Below, piece by piece: positions 1 to 11,421 of a DNA stretch of 64,000 nt. Origin of the DNA: Trissonchulus latispiculum (lineage: Eukaryota; Nematoda; Enoplea; Enoplida; Ironidae); NCBI GenBank assembly GCA_030248195.1, contig JASAND010006800.1, positions 27,226 through 91,225 of the forward strand, written 5' to 3'. The notes under the pieces were generated by a model. It made no database searches and was not told the origin of the DNA. It saw nothing but the letters and a program-made list of their open reading frames with translations. The translations under genes and the position numbers were made by a program. Position 1 is the stretch's first letter. Every line of letters starts with the position of its first letter.

Positions 1-1870
1 GAAAACCATGGAATTCCAGGTCATTATCTGTTACCGACTGCTGAGGCGGAGGGCAGTTCAAGACATCCGAGAAGTGCTGTCGCCATCGGTTAAGCCTATT
101 CGTCCAATTTGTGATTGGGAGGCCGGCTGAATCAGTGATAGATTCGCTCAGTGGAGGCCCTCTGTCGCCAAAAGATCGGACTACCCTAAACAAGGTAGCC
201 GAATTGCCAGCTGCACAGGCCAGATTCGCTTCCTCTGCCACCGTATTTCAATATGATTCTTTATCTCTTCGTACAGATTGCCTCACCTCGCGGTCCAGCC
301 TTTTCTTGGTATTTCCCACAGCCTGCCTTCTAGCCTCTGCAAGGGCAAGTGTGTCCTTGCTAATCCATTCCGTGTGTTTCCTTTCCCGCTTTCCAAGAAC
401 TTCTTCTGCTGCTAGTAATACGGAATTCTTCAGATGGTTCCAATAATCTTGGATGTTACCCAGCTGTGGACCTGATTCTAATCTTCTCTGGATGTTAGCT
501 TGATATTCAGCCACCTTCTCAGGAATCTGTAGTTTCTCAGTGTCCAGCAAAAGTGGCTTCGGCTTTTGACGAGCCTTTAGGCGTAGACGCAATCCAAACC
601 GTACAAGAGCATGATCTGATTTAAAAATGGTTCCCCAAAAGGATCTGCATCTTGTGACAGAACCTCTGAATCGGCTGTGAACAACTATATGATCAATTTG
701 GTTAAAATGTCGCCCATCTGGGGATCGCCAGGTGACAGGTCGTCTAGCGCTTTTCAGAAATAGGCGGCAATAAACATGTCGTAGATGTGACAGAACTCCA
801 CAAGACGGTCACCGTTGTCAGATCGAACAGGAGTCGGTCGCATGGTATTTCCACAAGGCCCAACATAACGCTCTTACCCAACAAGACGTTGTCCAACCTT
901 TGAAATCTCCGGCGTTGAAATCTCCAAGTACGATTAAAAAATCTATTCTAGCAGTTCCACGTATAAGATTCGACAAATCGCGGTAGAATTCTGTTTTGGT
1001 CGTGGCATCGCTTACGTTGGTTGTGGCGTAAACACAGATAATGCAGATGTTGAAAGGTCTAGCAGCGAGTTTGAGCAGGGCCAGCCGGCTAGATACCGGA
1101 TTCCATTCTAGAATGGCATCGTACATCTTAGGGGTCACGACAAAACCGACCCCCTCGCGACCAATACCATCTTCCCTACCATAGTAGAGGAGCGTGTAGG
1201 AACTAAAAGGCATAACAGCACCGTCAGGGTTAGGGATCTGGATTGTCCGCTCGCCACTCCCCCCAAGTCTATGCTCAGAGACGCCAACCAGGTCCATATG
1301 ACTTTGGACCAAAGATCTCGCCAACAAAGACTGCGACCCGGGTACGAAAAGAGATCTGACGTTCCAGGATCCCATAACCAAATCTCCAAAAGCGTTTATT
1401 ATTCTTTGATTTGGATTCATAGTGATAATTCAGGGTAGTTTTACGTGGAGGCCCCAGCTCCATAACACTCCACTTAGCCCAGGAGCGCTGGCGTGTTAAT
1501 AAACTCCGTTTGATCATCCTTTCTGGATCACGCCAAACGGTGTAGAGGTGGAGGAGGCGGTGGATCCCACCAGACCCTTTCCAGCTCCGTCCCTTCATAT
1601 TCACATCATCATGTATCGTCACCAGGGGACCCAGGTATTTTTCTTCACCATTGCCTGCCATTAGCCGAGGTGCGGCCCTTCACCGCCGGTGCCAGACCTG
1701 TCCGCCTTGGTAGAACCTGCCAGGGACCGAAGTCCCAGACGGCATAGCCCTGGCACGACCCCGTTATCACCGGTTCGCCACGGTGAGGCCACAGGTTGGA
1801 CTTCGGAACCGGAACCGGAACCGCTTCCGGACAAGTTAGGTCCGTTTGTTTTTTCCGTGTAAGTCACGCT
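1..1870 (-). pseudogene. RTE/CR1-like LINE, 5' UTR + endonuclease + linker, cut by window edge
   Basis: Reading the - strand, 1420-818 encodes an APE-type endonuclease N-terminal part with GSWNVRSL, VGVSEHR, VYATTN and LGDFNAGDF. Shifted frames down to about 600 continue with NQIDHI and the catalytic SDHALV motif. 592-248 holds the basic linker, and 110-5 has RWRQHFSDVLNCPPP, the spacer typical of these LINEs just before the reverse transcriptase. The reverse transcriptase itself would lie left of the window. At least two frameshifts and a stop (around 780-900) make it non-coding today. 1420-1870 looks like 5' UTR by analogy with the copy at 21285-21890; no polymerase promoter was identified. 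Clade choice between RTE and CR1 is uncertain. Confidence 0.8.
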
Positions 1871-2500
1871 TGGGGAATCCGTTTTAGTCTAACTCACAAA
1901 CTGAACGATGTGGGCATTTTCAGCCGGTGATGTCTGGTTTTTCTGAGTAGTATTTGTGTTAACGTACATTTTGGACAATTTTCCGCTGCCCGGCCCGGCC
2001 GGCCACCTGTGCGGCCGGTCAAAGGTGGCCTGACCACTAAGATGGTCAAAAAAGGCCAATTTTGTGTCACGGCTACAGGGCTCAGGGAACAAGCTAGAGA
2101 GACGCGGCTTGTTGCATAACAAACTTTGGGATGGGTATATAGCGTGTCATAACGAACGGTGATTTTCGCTATCTGTCCGGAATCGTTCAGGCGGCCGGCC
2201 CAAAGTTGGTCCGGTCAAATAGCCATTTTCGGAAAATTTCTAAGTCCCAACTCTACAAGGAAATAGTCAAAAATAGGCCTAAATATACTGTTTTCGGCCA
2301 TATATTGGGACGCATCTAAGGGTTATCGGGTTCGCTGAACACGATGAGCATAGTCGTAGCGCTGTGCGGTACTGCTATCGCGCTGTATTGTTATGCAGCA
2401 ACCATAGCACGCTGTCTGTAGACTTACTGTAAACGGCTAAACATATGAAACTTGTTGATCATTGTGTCTGTAGTAAGGGGGAACTGTAGCTATGTTAGTT
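1870..2500. other. Unassigned DNA with a CCGG-rich patch
   Basis: No coding signal. A CCGGCC-rich patch lies at 1985-2030. The block at 2325-2365 (gggttcgctgaacacgatga) is a dispersed motif also found next to the arrays at 26990-27030 and 35905-35960 and near 63850. Confidence 0.5.
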
Positions 2501-3330
2501 GGTGCACTCTCTAGCTTCCACCGTGCTGCATGTGCTGTCCCAAAACGGCACGTGCAGAATAGCATTGAAAATCATGCCGTATAAGTCTCCTTTTTTTGGC
2601 AGTGACGCTTGCGTATAGTTGCGCTGCAGCAGAGTGCTGCTAAAGTACAGCACGTCCTATAACTATATAGCTACACAAAAGTTGCAATCGTCCGAAATTT
2701 TGCTTATTTAGTACGGCAGAGCATTAGAAATCGTACCGTATACAGTACGGTTTGCATCTGGTTGCGATGCAGTAGAGTGCTGCTAAAGTACATCTCGGCC
2801 TATAACTAGCTACAGATACGTCGCAATTGTCCAAAATTTCGCATATAACTGCAGAAAAGCAATTGAAATCGTGCCGTATAAGTTTGTGTCATCGACAGTA
2901 TAATTTGCATCTGGTTGCGCTGCAGTAGAGTGCTGCTCAAGTTCAGCACGGCCTAATACTAGCAACAGATATATAAATAGCAATTGCCTGAAATTCTGCA
3001 GGCACGTGCATGATAACATTACAAATCATTCCGTATAGGTTTCCTTCATTGACAGTATATAATTTGCAAATCTATATAGTTGCGCTGCAGTAGAGTGCTG
3101 CTGAAGTACAGCATGGCCTATAATAATCACAGATAAATAGCAATCGCCTAAAATTCTGCAGGCGCGTGCAGAATAACATTAAAAATCATGTCGTATAAGT
3201 CTACTACTTTGGCAGTGACGCTTGCGTCTGGTTGCGCTGCAGTAGAGTGCTGCTGAAGTACAGCATGGCTTATAACAAACTACAGATAACTTTCTGCAAC
3301 TTTCTAAAATATTCTTATTTGTAGTGGATG
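2500..3330. repeat. Tandem array A, about 150 bp monomer
   Basis: The core tgcgctgcagtagagtgctg recurs near 2615, 2762, 2914, 3081 and 3231 (spacings 147-167). It is followed each time by an aagt(a/t)cagcacggcctataac-like block and a GTGCAGAATA-like block. About five degenerate units are present. No coding potential was recognised. Confidence 0.85.
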
Positions 3331-3709
3331 AGGGGGTTTTCTGCCAAAATCAAGAAAATTGGAGATGAAGGACTGAATGAATGAAATGAAGGTTTAATGA
3401 ATTAAACATTAAAAATGAAATAGGACACCAATTTTTACTGCATATATATGTTGTATTAAGTGTTGGATTATATGCATTAATTAAATTAATTAAATTAAGT
3501 TGTGTTGTAAGTTGTTTAAATTATGTAATTATTAAGTATTACGAACACAATAGTTGCAGACGCAGAGCTATGTGCACAAATTGGTAAACTGTTACTGAAG
3601 AACTGCCACCAGCATCAGTCCAGGCAGTTTCCGCGAATATGGGTTGTTCAGCGAAGCTGGCCCATATTAGTGCGCTTTTAACGTAGTCCTCCTGGCATTT
3701 ACAATCTGC
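3330..3709. other. AT-rich spacer and split fold-back fragment
   Basis: 3330-3540 is AT-rich with no gene. 3640-3709 matches the interior right arm of the ACAAGTA fold-back family (compare 25363-25450). Its continuation resumes at 11318-11421, so the composite at 3710-11310 inserted into this copy. Confidence 0.65.
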
Positions 3710-3815
3710 CAGTGGCGGATCCAGGATTTTGAAAAGGGGGGGGGCAGAAAAATTTTTCCGCGAGGGGGTAAAAATTTTTCTTTTCCAGGAACAAAACATT
3801 TTTACAAGAAAACTA

Positions 3816-4844
3816 TAGTACGACCAAAAAATGTGTGTACAAACTTCGACCGTTTATAGCAGATTAACCTTCGGAGTAAACCCCAACAATGTATATATTT
3901 TTAGAATCCTCAGGAACCAGAGATTTCGAAAATTTAGAAAAATCCATAATTCCGGGTTTTATTCACGGAAAATCTAAAATTTTTACTTTATCGCCCAATT
4001 TTTATTGCAATCAAAATTTTGTTTTCAGGATCGAATACAGCTGGTCCTGCTGCACATTTTTGCTCTTAGAAGTTTTTCACAAAAATGCACCCAATTTCCG
4101 GAATTCAGGGTTTTCAAAATTTCCGGTTTTTAAAAATTTTCTCCAATACCCACAAGAGGAGTATTATTCGAAAGCTCTTGAAGAGCTGAACAAATCTTGT
4201 AATAGAACGAACTCGCAGAAATGAGCCCAGTTCTCGGAATTCGCCAATACTTTCCAAGATAGAGTGAAATCCGGAATTCGTGAATTTCGTGAATTGGGTG
4301 CATTTTCAGACATTGATTCTATTACAAGATTTGTTCAGCTCATCAAGAGCTTTCGAATGATACCCATGTTGTGGGGTATTGGAGAAAATTTTTAAAATCC
4401 GGAAAATCCTGTTTTCTCGAATCCCGGAAATTGTGTGCATTTTCAAGAGTTCATTCTATTACAAGATTTGTTCCGCTCGATAAGAGCTTTCGAATGATAC
4501 TCCTCTTGTGGGTATTGGAGAAAATTTTTAAAAACCGGAAATTTTGAAAACCCGGAATTCCGTAAATTGGGCACATTCTCGTGAAAAATTTCTAAGAGCA
4601 AACTATGCAGCGGGACCCGCTCTATTCGATCCTGAAAACAAAATTTTGATTGCGATAAAAATTGGGCGAAAAACTAAAAATATTAGATTTTCCGTGAATG
4701 AAACACGGAATTCCGGATTTTTCCAGATTTTCGAAATCTCGAGTTCCTGAGGATTCTAAAAATATATACATTGTTGGGGTTTACTCCAAAGGTTAATTTG
4801 CTATAAACGGTCGAAGTTTGTACACACATTTTTTGGTCGTACTA
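3816..4844. mobile_element. Fold-back MITE with arms of about 400 bp (TAGTACGACC ends)
   Basis: Termini TAGTACGACC and GGTCGTACTA are flanked by TA on both sides. The arms 3816-4230 and 4440-4844 are inverted copies over nearly their full length, and a third, partial copy of the inner arm sits at 4310-4395. No transposase. The TA target duplication and TAGT start resemble Tc1/mariner-type non-autonomous elements. Confidence 0.85.
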
Positions 4845-5039
4845 TAATATTGTGTATGGAAAGGTCAGGGTAATCATACACTTTAGGGGGTAAAAAGGTT
4901 TTTGATGGAAAAAATTAGACCAAATTTTGCGAAAATGGGCCTGCGGGGTTTTCGAGGGTGGCGGTTTCAGTAAAAATAAAAATTTTAATGTAGCTCTCAA
5001 TCCGCGGTCTCTATAGCGCCGAACCCGGTTTTCGAGAGG

Positions 5040-5430
5040 TGAGCCCGTGGGAAAATCTTTTATTTGAAGGCAGATCTCAACAAAACTTAGTTCTAGGGGG
5101 TTTTCGGGAGCGCAGAATTCGAATTTGAGGTCTGTTTTCCTGCCCGACCAACCAATTTTGCTCTGGCTACCCCCCACCCCCGTGGTTCCGACCCCGTGGG
5201 AAAATTTTTTATTTGACCTCAGAACTCGACCAAAATCGACCCCATGGGGTTTTCGGGGACGTAGAATTCGAATTTGAGGCCTGTTTCCCTGCCCGACCAA
5301 CCAATTTTGCTCTGGCGACCCCCCACCCCCGTGGTTCCGACCCCGTGGGAAAATTTTTTATTTGACCTCAGAACTCGACCAAAATCGACCCCCTGGGGTT
5401 TTCGAATTTGAGGCCTGTTTTAGCAGCAAG
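5040..5430. repeat. Tandem array B, 148-149 bp monomer
   Basis: ccgtgggaaaat recurs at about 5045, 5193 and 5342, and cctgcccgaccaaccaattt at 5139 and 5288. Two full units and a partial third are cut off by the TA microsatellite. The upstream stretch 4850-5040 contains no recognised gene. Confidence 0.8.
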
Positions 5431-5433
5431 CTA

Positions 5434-5442
5434 CTATATATA

Positions 5443-5538
<96 letters not shown>
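5434..5538. repeat. (TA)n microsatellite
   Basis: About 105 bp of nearly pure TA, directly abutting the left end of the fold-back element at 5539. Confidence 0.98.
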
Positions 5539-5541
<3 letters not shown>

Positions 5542-6524
5542 ACGGGCAGATGAATAAATGGGACACTTCTGAAAGTGTCCAGACAGATAGATAAATTATG
5601 CATGTGCGCAGACAGATAGATAAATTCTTACAATTATCGCATTCTGTCCGGACAGATGAGTAAATTATCTATATGTCCAGAACAAGGTTGGACAGATGCG
5701 TAAATTTTTAAACTAAGAACTAATAGTGCAGAATATTTGTGATTATATCTGTTGTTTAACTTCAGTATTGTTCGTCACTTTATTTTAAATAGTTTATTCA
5801 TTGTTCTAAAGCTTGTTATATAGTTTATTAGCATTTTATTAAATTTTACATCTGTTACTTTAAAAATTTGTTACTTGATTTAATTAATTTTAGATAGCAT
5901 TTATTAGATATCGTTCCAATTATTGATCGCTATTGATAATTTATTTGTTTGTTAATTAATTTTAATAATTTTATGTACTTATTTCTGAAATTTTGGTGCC
6001 GTCATTTTAACGCAATTTAAAATGGAAACCAACGGTGAAACTAAGAAGAATTAAATTTACATATTTACGTTTTATGCTAACGTATAATTATTTACTTATA
6101 TACGTATTGCCTAATCTCTTTTTAATGGTAATTACATACAAATAAGTACATAAAATAATTATTAAATTAAAATGTTATAATACATAAAATAATAAAATCA
6201 AATAAGATATTTTAAAATTTAATCAATCATAAGCTAATAAACTATAATAACAAGCTTAAGAACAATGAATAAACTATTTAAAATAAAGTGACGAACAATA
6301 CTGAAGTTAAACAACAGATATAAACACAAATATTCTTCACTATTAGTTCTTAGTTTAAAAATTTACGCATCTGTCCAACCTTGTTCTGGACACATAGGTA
6401 ATTTACTCATCTGTCCGGACAGAATGCGATAATTGTAAGAATTTATCTATCTGTCTGCGCACATGCATAATTTATCTATCTGTGTGGACACTTTCAGAAG
6501 TGTCCAATTTATTCATCTGCCCGT

Positions 6525-6527
<3 letters not shown>
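5539..6527. mobile_element. Fold-back MITE with arms of about 300 bp (GTTACGGGCAG ends)
   Basis: Starts GTTACGGGCAGATGAATAAA and ends with its inverse at 6527. Arms of roughly 5539-5840 and 6235-6527 match closely, including the CTGTCCGGACAG segments. The AT-rich centre has no ORF. TA repeats lie on both sides, so the element sits in, or carries, a TA microsatellite. Confidence 0.88.
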
Positions 6528-6592
<65 letters not shown>

Positions 6593-6659
6593 TATATATA
6601 TATATATATATATTTGTGCAATTTTTATCACAGTATATGTGTATATATATATATCCGTT
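6528..6659. repeat. (TA)n / poly-T / (TA)n tract
   Basis: TA repeats at 6528-6559, a run of about 30 T at 6560-6589, then TA again to about 6614 and a second short TA stretch near 6640-6655. Confidence 0.95.
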
Positions 6660-6720
6660 GTTTTAGATTTGACTTCCCGGTATATATAATGGCTGGTAGG
6701 GTGCAGCCAGAGGGCGTGGC

Positions 6721-7749
6721 ATGCGTGGCCGTCGTGCACGGCGTCCCGGTCGCTATGTAGCAGGCCCAGGTCGACCAATTTCGTCCAGGGAGCACATAGT
6801 GGATCCAGCACTGGTCGTTGCACCCCATCCTAACGATAATATCAACTTAAAACGGATCCATCTCAATGTCACTCGGGATGAAGAAGTGTGCATTAATTTT
6901 CTTGCATCAAAGGGCCTGCTCCGAATTTCAGTGAATTGTCCAAACTGCGAAAATCAGTGTCGGTTACATGCTGATCGCATCCGGTCTGACAGTTTTCGAT
7001 GACGTTGCCCACAAGACAACTGCTCATTCCGATTATCCATTCGAGACGGTTCCTTCTTCGAGCAAAGCCATCTCAATCTTACTACATTGGTGGAACTTAT
7101 CTACTGGTGGACGATCGACTGCTCTCAGTTTCTTGTAAAGACTGAGCTGGAAATTGGATCCCCTGGAACCATGGTTGACTGGTATAACTTCATTCGCGAC
7201 ATTTGTGCAAGTTGGGTTCTTGATTTTTCTGAGCAGATCGGTGGTTTTGATGAAAATGGGCTACCCATCGAGGTGGAAATTGACGAGTCCAAGTTTATGC
7301 ACCGAAAGTATCACTGGGGCCAGGTTCGGGATGGTCATTGGGTGTTTGGAGAAATAGAATGTGTCAGCGGACGGTGCTTTATGGTGGAAGTGGAGAGGAG
7401 AGACGCTGCGGCTTTGCTGCTCCTGATTCAGCAATGGATTTTTCCAGGGTCAAGGATAATTTCCGACATGTGGGGTGCCTACGGTGGGATCAATCAACTG
7501 CAACAGCAGTATGACCATGATTGGGTAAACCACTCGCTTCATTTTGTAGATCCGGATGATCCGACAATTCACACTCACAACGTGGAAGGATTGTGGTCGC
7601 GCGTCAAGAGGAAATATAGGAAAATGAGTGGGACCAGCGAAGATCTTTTCTCAGGATATTTACAAGAATTCATGTGGAGACGGTCACATCCGAATAATCA
7701 GTTTTTTCAGATGCTTCACTGGATTGCTTATTACTACGGGGATTTTTGA
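6721..7749 (+). pseudogene. Merlin/ISXO2 (IS1595)-like DDE transposase with one in-frame stop
   Basis: One frame runs from ATG 6721 to TGA 7747-7749 (342 codons), broken only by TGA at 7000-7002. The N-terminal third ends in a four-cysteine zinc ribbon, CPNC then CPQDNC, and the stop lies between the two pairs. The C-terminal part is the IS1595-type catalytic domain: VEIDESKF (first Asp, codon 188), RIISDMWGAY (second Asp, codon 249) and HTHNVEGLWSRVK (the N/E of the third motif). Motif order and spacing fit a complete domain. The stop suggests recent inactivation, or readthrough or a sequencing error. No intron signal is needed. Matching TIRs for a Merlin element were not identified, and the gene lies inside the 3710-11310 composite. 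Confidence 0.85.
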
Positions 7750-7883
7750 ACTTTGAACTGTTGTAAACTTCTTTGATGTACATTCTGTGTATCCTCATGA
7801 TTATCTCTTGTGGCCTTCGTGATCTCATACGTTGTTATTGTCCTATAGTCACTTAAGTATAGTCATCATTCGTTATTACTTAA

Positions 7884-10800
7884 GGTGCTGGTATCGTTTA
7901 CAATATTTTGAAGGTTAACTTTATAGCAAGTCGTCCCAATGACCTGAAATATCGCCTAACGACCAAACTAGTGTTCCCAATCGTGCTGATAAACTTTTAA
8001 TCGTGTATGAAAAAATTTTTATTTTGACCAAAATTCCATATTTGACAAAAAATTGTTATGCTGAGTTTTTCAATTTTAACTGGTTTTCGAATTTTTTAGC
8101 CATTATTAACATAAGTAGACACAACCCAGACTATAAACTGCAAAAAATAAAAATTTTAAAGTTTTTGATTTTTCAGCTCGAACCAGACTACTTTCGATGA
8201 GCGGACAGCTTGCAGATGAATCTACTGCGCCGAAAATCGATATTTACTAGAAAATGCCATTTCTTTTTTTAATGTCACTTATTCATTCATATTTAATGAC
8301 TGTGAATATCTGGCAACTTAAATTAATCCATAGTAGCAATATTCAGACATATTCTAGGCGTGCCGGGGGAGTAAAATTACGAAAGGGGGGAGTACAAATA
8401 AAATAACGTTATTAGTCCCAACCGCAATTTCCAAATCGTCTGTAAACATCTATGGAAATAAATATCTCCGCCCCTCCCGTTTTCGTCCTCCCCCAACCAG
8501 TTTGATTCACTATTTTACGATAACAAAATCAACAATTTTTTGGTCACTGCTACGCCTTTATGGCAAGCCAGCAGTTAGCTAAGCATCAATTACGTAGATC
8601 GTTAAATACTGATGAAATTTTATGTTTTAAGCAAGGTTTTCTCATACTTCGAGTAATATTGTGTTTTCAAATTTGGTGTACGAATTTACCAACACCTATT
8701 GCAGTCAATTTTACTAGTTTTCCGTTTGAGTTAAGAACAACTGAGATATCACTTGTTGAATTTTGAAAAATGGCATCAATATGCGTTTTTAGTAATTTTC
8801 TCTCGACATGCTAAACAGTAACTAAAATGCTGAAAAATGACCCTCGGCAAGATATTCCTTTCTCCGAATACGAAATTTCAGCTCTCTAACATAATTTAGT
8901 CGAAAGTAATCCTTGTTCAAACTTTTATTTTAATTTTTTCAATTTGTGAGTTACCGACTAACAATGAAAGTTACATTTTCTGGGAATATGCAAGTTTTTG
9001 GTTATTTAATGCGTTAAAGAGGTCAAATATAAAGGTTGCCATTACAAATTTTTCAGTCTACACCGGTGCGGTAGTGGTGGTGGTATAGTTTTGTGCAGTG
9101 CTTTTGTGGTGATTTTTTTGAAACGCTATAACTTTCGCAATTTTGGGAGTTGCTAAGAGCTTTATACATCATTTTAAAGATTATTATCTGTACATTTACA
9201 TGAGCTTAGAGAACTGGCAAAATTAGCAAAAAAATAGCAGAAATTCTCTGACAAGCTGACATCTAACAGGATGAATATAGACCAAAAGTTTTTGAACATA
9301 GATTTCTCAAAACTGGAAGAATCGGCCAAAAGTTCTTTTTGTGCCACGATATGGAGGACATATGGGCCGAGGGACGTTTCTTTGGAATTGGCTCAGCAGG
9401 TCTTAACGGTCGAGAAAATCGGCCAAATGCACAGTAACACGAAATTTCGCAACTTCGCATTGAGTTTTCTTGCTACTCAGTATGTTTTAGCCCAAACCAA
9501 GAAAAACGTCCCTCCGCAGAAGTGCGAATTTCGATTCTGCTGAAAATCTCCGGAATCCGTCGAATAGTTTTTGAGAAATCGATGTTCGAAACAAAATAAT
9601 CGCAGTTTTGCCAAAATGGCTTTCGGCCAAATCTCTAGCTGAAAGCAATAAAGTCCGGCTAATAGGCATTCATGAAATGTGCATTTGGACGATGCATCGA
9701 TTGAGTATAACTAAGCCAATTTTGTCCTTAACATGTGGCAGTAATTTTGAAAAAACTGATTTCCTCGAAAATGGCCATTATTTGACCCTAATACAGTTTT
9801 TTGCTTATACTGACTTAACCACTGGCGATAGCTCAAAGGTTGTAAGAGCAAAAATGTTAATTTTGAAGTCCTCTTTCCAGCCATACCAACCAATCCCGTG
9901 TCTTGTCTACCTACAGGGATCTTAAGGTGGTGATTCCCTTTGGTCACATAAAGTTTGCACCATTATTACTCATTCATTACTTGGAGTTAAGAAGCCATTT
10001 TTATATCAAAATGTAGCTTGATATTTTCTCTTTTCAATGCATGCCACAAAACTAATATTGCTTTTCTAAAAGTATTTTTAACACATTTTAGAAGAAGTAT
10101 AATTTTCCAGAATTTTTGCAGACTCAAGTAAATTTTTTCGCGAGACATCGGTTATATCATTCGATAACTCCATCAAATAGCTGGGGACGATTTTTTATTT
10201 ATTGTAAAATCGCTCTTCGTTGTAGAGAAATAAGCTGAAATGTGTGCGTAACCTGTATTTTGCCTACTTTTTCCAAATTTGTCAAGCGATTACTTTAGCT
10301 AGAAAGCAGCAATCGGGGCAACTAAAAAATCGTCCCTGGGTATATTTGTGCAGAAGGTATTAAGGTAAGTAGCAGCCCTCCAGCTTGCATGGTGAATGCT
10401 CCACAATCTTTGGAAAAAAATTGGTCGTGTTTTTGCAAAAACTACATTTTTTATGATAGCAGCCTACAGGGTAGCAGTTGGAGGACGATCATGCGTCAGA
10501 TAATTTGTCCCTGTGAGACCTTCATATCGACGCCCTTAGTTTGATTTTACGGCTTGCGTAGTTCAAGAAATATAGGATTATTTGATTTCTGCAAAAATGA
10601 CAAGTTTTTGACGCCAAAACAAGAAAATCGGCTATATCTCACGGTAGTGAAAAGATAGAAAGTTGCTTTAGAAAGCAAAAATATGAAGCTCAATGAGATC
10701 TTTCGAATGAATATATTCATAACTGTGTAGCTGCTGCCAAACTTTCAGAAACTGGAAAAAACCGCCCTGACCGGAAATCTCGAATTTTTGAATCGGGCTT

Positions 10801-11071
10801 GCGCGGAGGGTGTTAGAAGGCTAAAAGAACTTATTTCGGAAAGTTTCGTCAAATTTCATCTTCATTTATGCCGCCAACCAGCAATATGTGACCAAAAGGA
10901 ATCACCACCTTAAGGCCAAAAACCAAAACTTTCTTATCTTTTGGCCTAAGAATACGGGACTGGTCCTAAAATGTTAAAGAGCACGGAAATAGGTTATTTC
11001 GTAAGTTTTAGCCCTTTGCGTAAAGGATTAAAGCCGTAGGAGTCAAAAATACCCGAAATGAAACCAGCACC
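7884..11071. mobile_element. TTAA-flanked element, family Y (GGTGCTGGTATCG ends)
   Basis: TTAA at 7880-7883 and 11072-11075 border ends GGTGCTGGTATCGTTT and an imperfect inverse, CCAGCACC. From about 9086 it matches the shorter copy at 31558-32565. The extra 1.2 kb (about 7900-9085) is unassigned AT-rich DNA, and a family X element is nested at 9926-10909. No transposase. The TTAA duplication is piggyBac-like. Confidence 0.8.
9926..10909. mobile_element. TTAA-flanked element, family X, 984 bp
   Basis: TTAA at 9922-9925 and 10910-10913 flanks inverted ends GGTGGTGATTCCCTTTGGTC and its complement. A second copy, also 984 bp and inverted, lies at 39456-40439 and is very similar. Comparison with the unoccupied site near 32400 fits one ancestral TTAA-like site duplicated on insertion. 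Non-autonomous; no ORF of note. Confidence 0.9.
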
Positions 11072-11317
11072 TTAAGAGGCAAAAGTTCTGCCACAGAAAT
11101 AGGTACGTAATAAAGCAGCACAGCAGTACAAGTGCGCCGCAGGCGAAATTTTTTAAAAATTTGTGAAATTATGCTCAATTTTCACTCAAAATATGCATAT
11201 AAACAGCTGAAAAAATTTTCTATGGGGGGCCCGGAATGTCAAAGGAGGGGCCCAAATCGCAAAGGGGGGCCGGGCCGGGCCCCTGGGCCCCCCTCCTGGA
11301 TCCGCCACTGGAATCTG

Positions 11318-11421
11318 CCCCTCCCATATTAACGTTTTAACACCTAGTCCTCTCTTCGCTTAAAACCCAGTGTCATCCATATTGCATTTTTCGTGCTCCA
11401 TCGGAGCATTTTTATTCTTGT
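11318..11421. mobile_element. Right end of an ACAAGTA-family fold-back element
   Basis: The sequence ends gctccatcggagcattttta then ttcttgt, followed by TATATA. It matches the right arm at 25430-25545 and continues the fragment at 3640-3709. Confidence 0.75.

Larger units (their letters stand above)
3710..11310. mobile_element. 7.6 kb TIR composite with 8-bp TSD (hAT-like termini)
   Basis: Left end CAGTGGCGGATCCAGGA (3710) is mirrored by TCCTGGATCCGCCACTG ending at 11310. Flanks are caatctgc (3702-3709) and gaatctgc (11311-11318), 7 of 8 identical. The flanking DNA on both sides rejoins into one fold-back repeat. CAGTGGCGG-type ends with 8-bp duplications are typical of hAT elements, but no hAT transposase is seen. 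The only transposase inside is Merlin/ISXO2-like, and Merlin also makes 8-9 bp duplications, so the superfamily is open. Much of the length is later nested insertions. Confidence 0.75.

Noticed and set aside
5358..5603. IYIYIY-rich ORFs on both strands (also at 6463 and 42210)
   Set aside because: Pure translation of TA microsatellites.
8003..9925. Several 60-105 codon ORFs inside the TTAA family Y element
   Set aside because: AT-rich translations without domains, overlapping on both strands, and differing between the two copies of the element.
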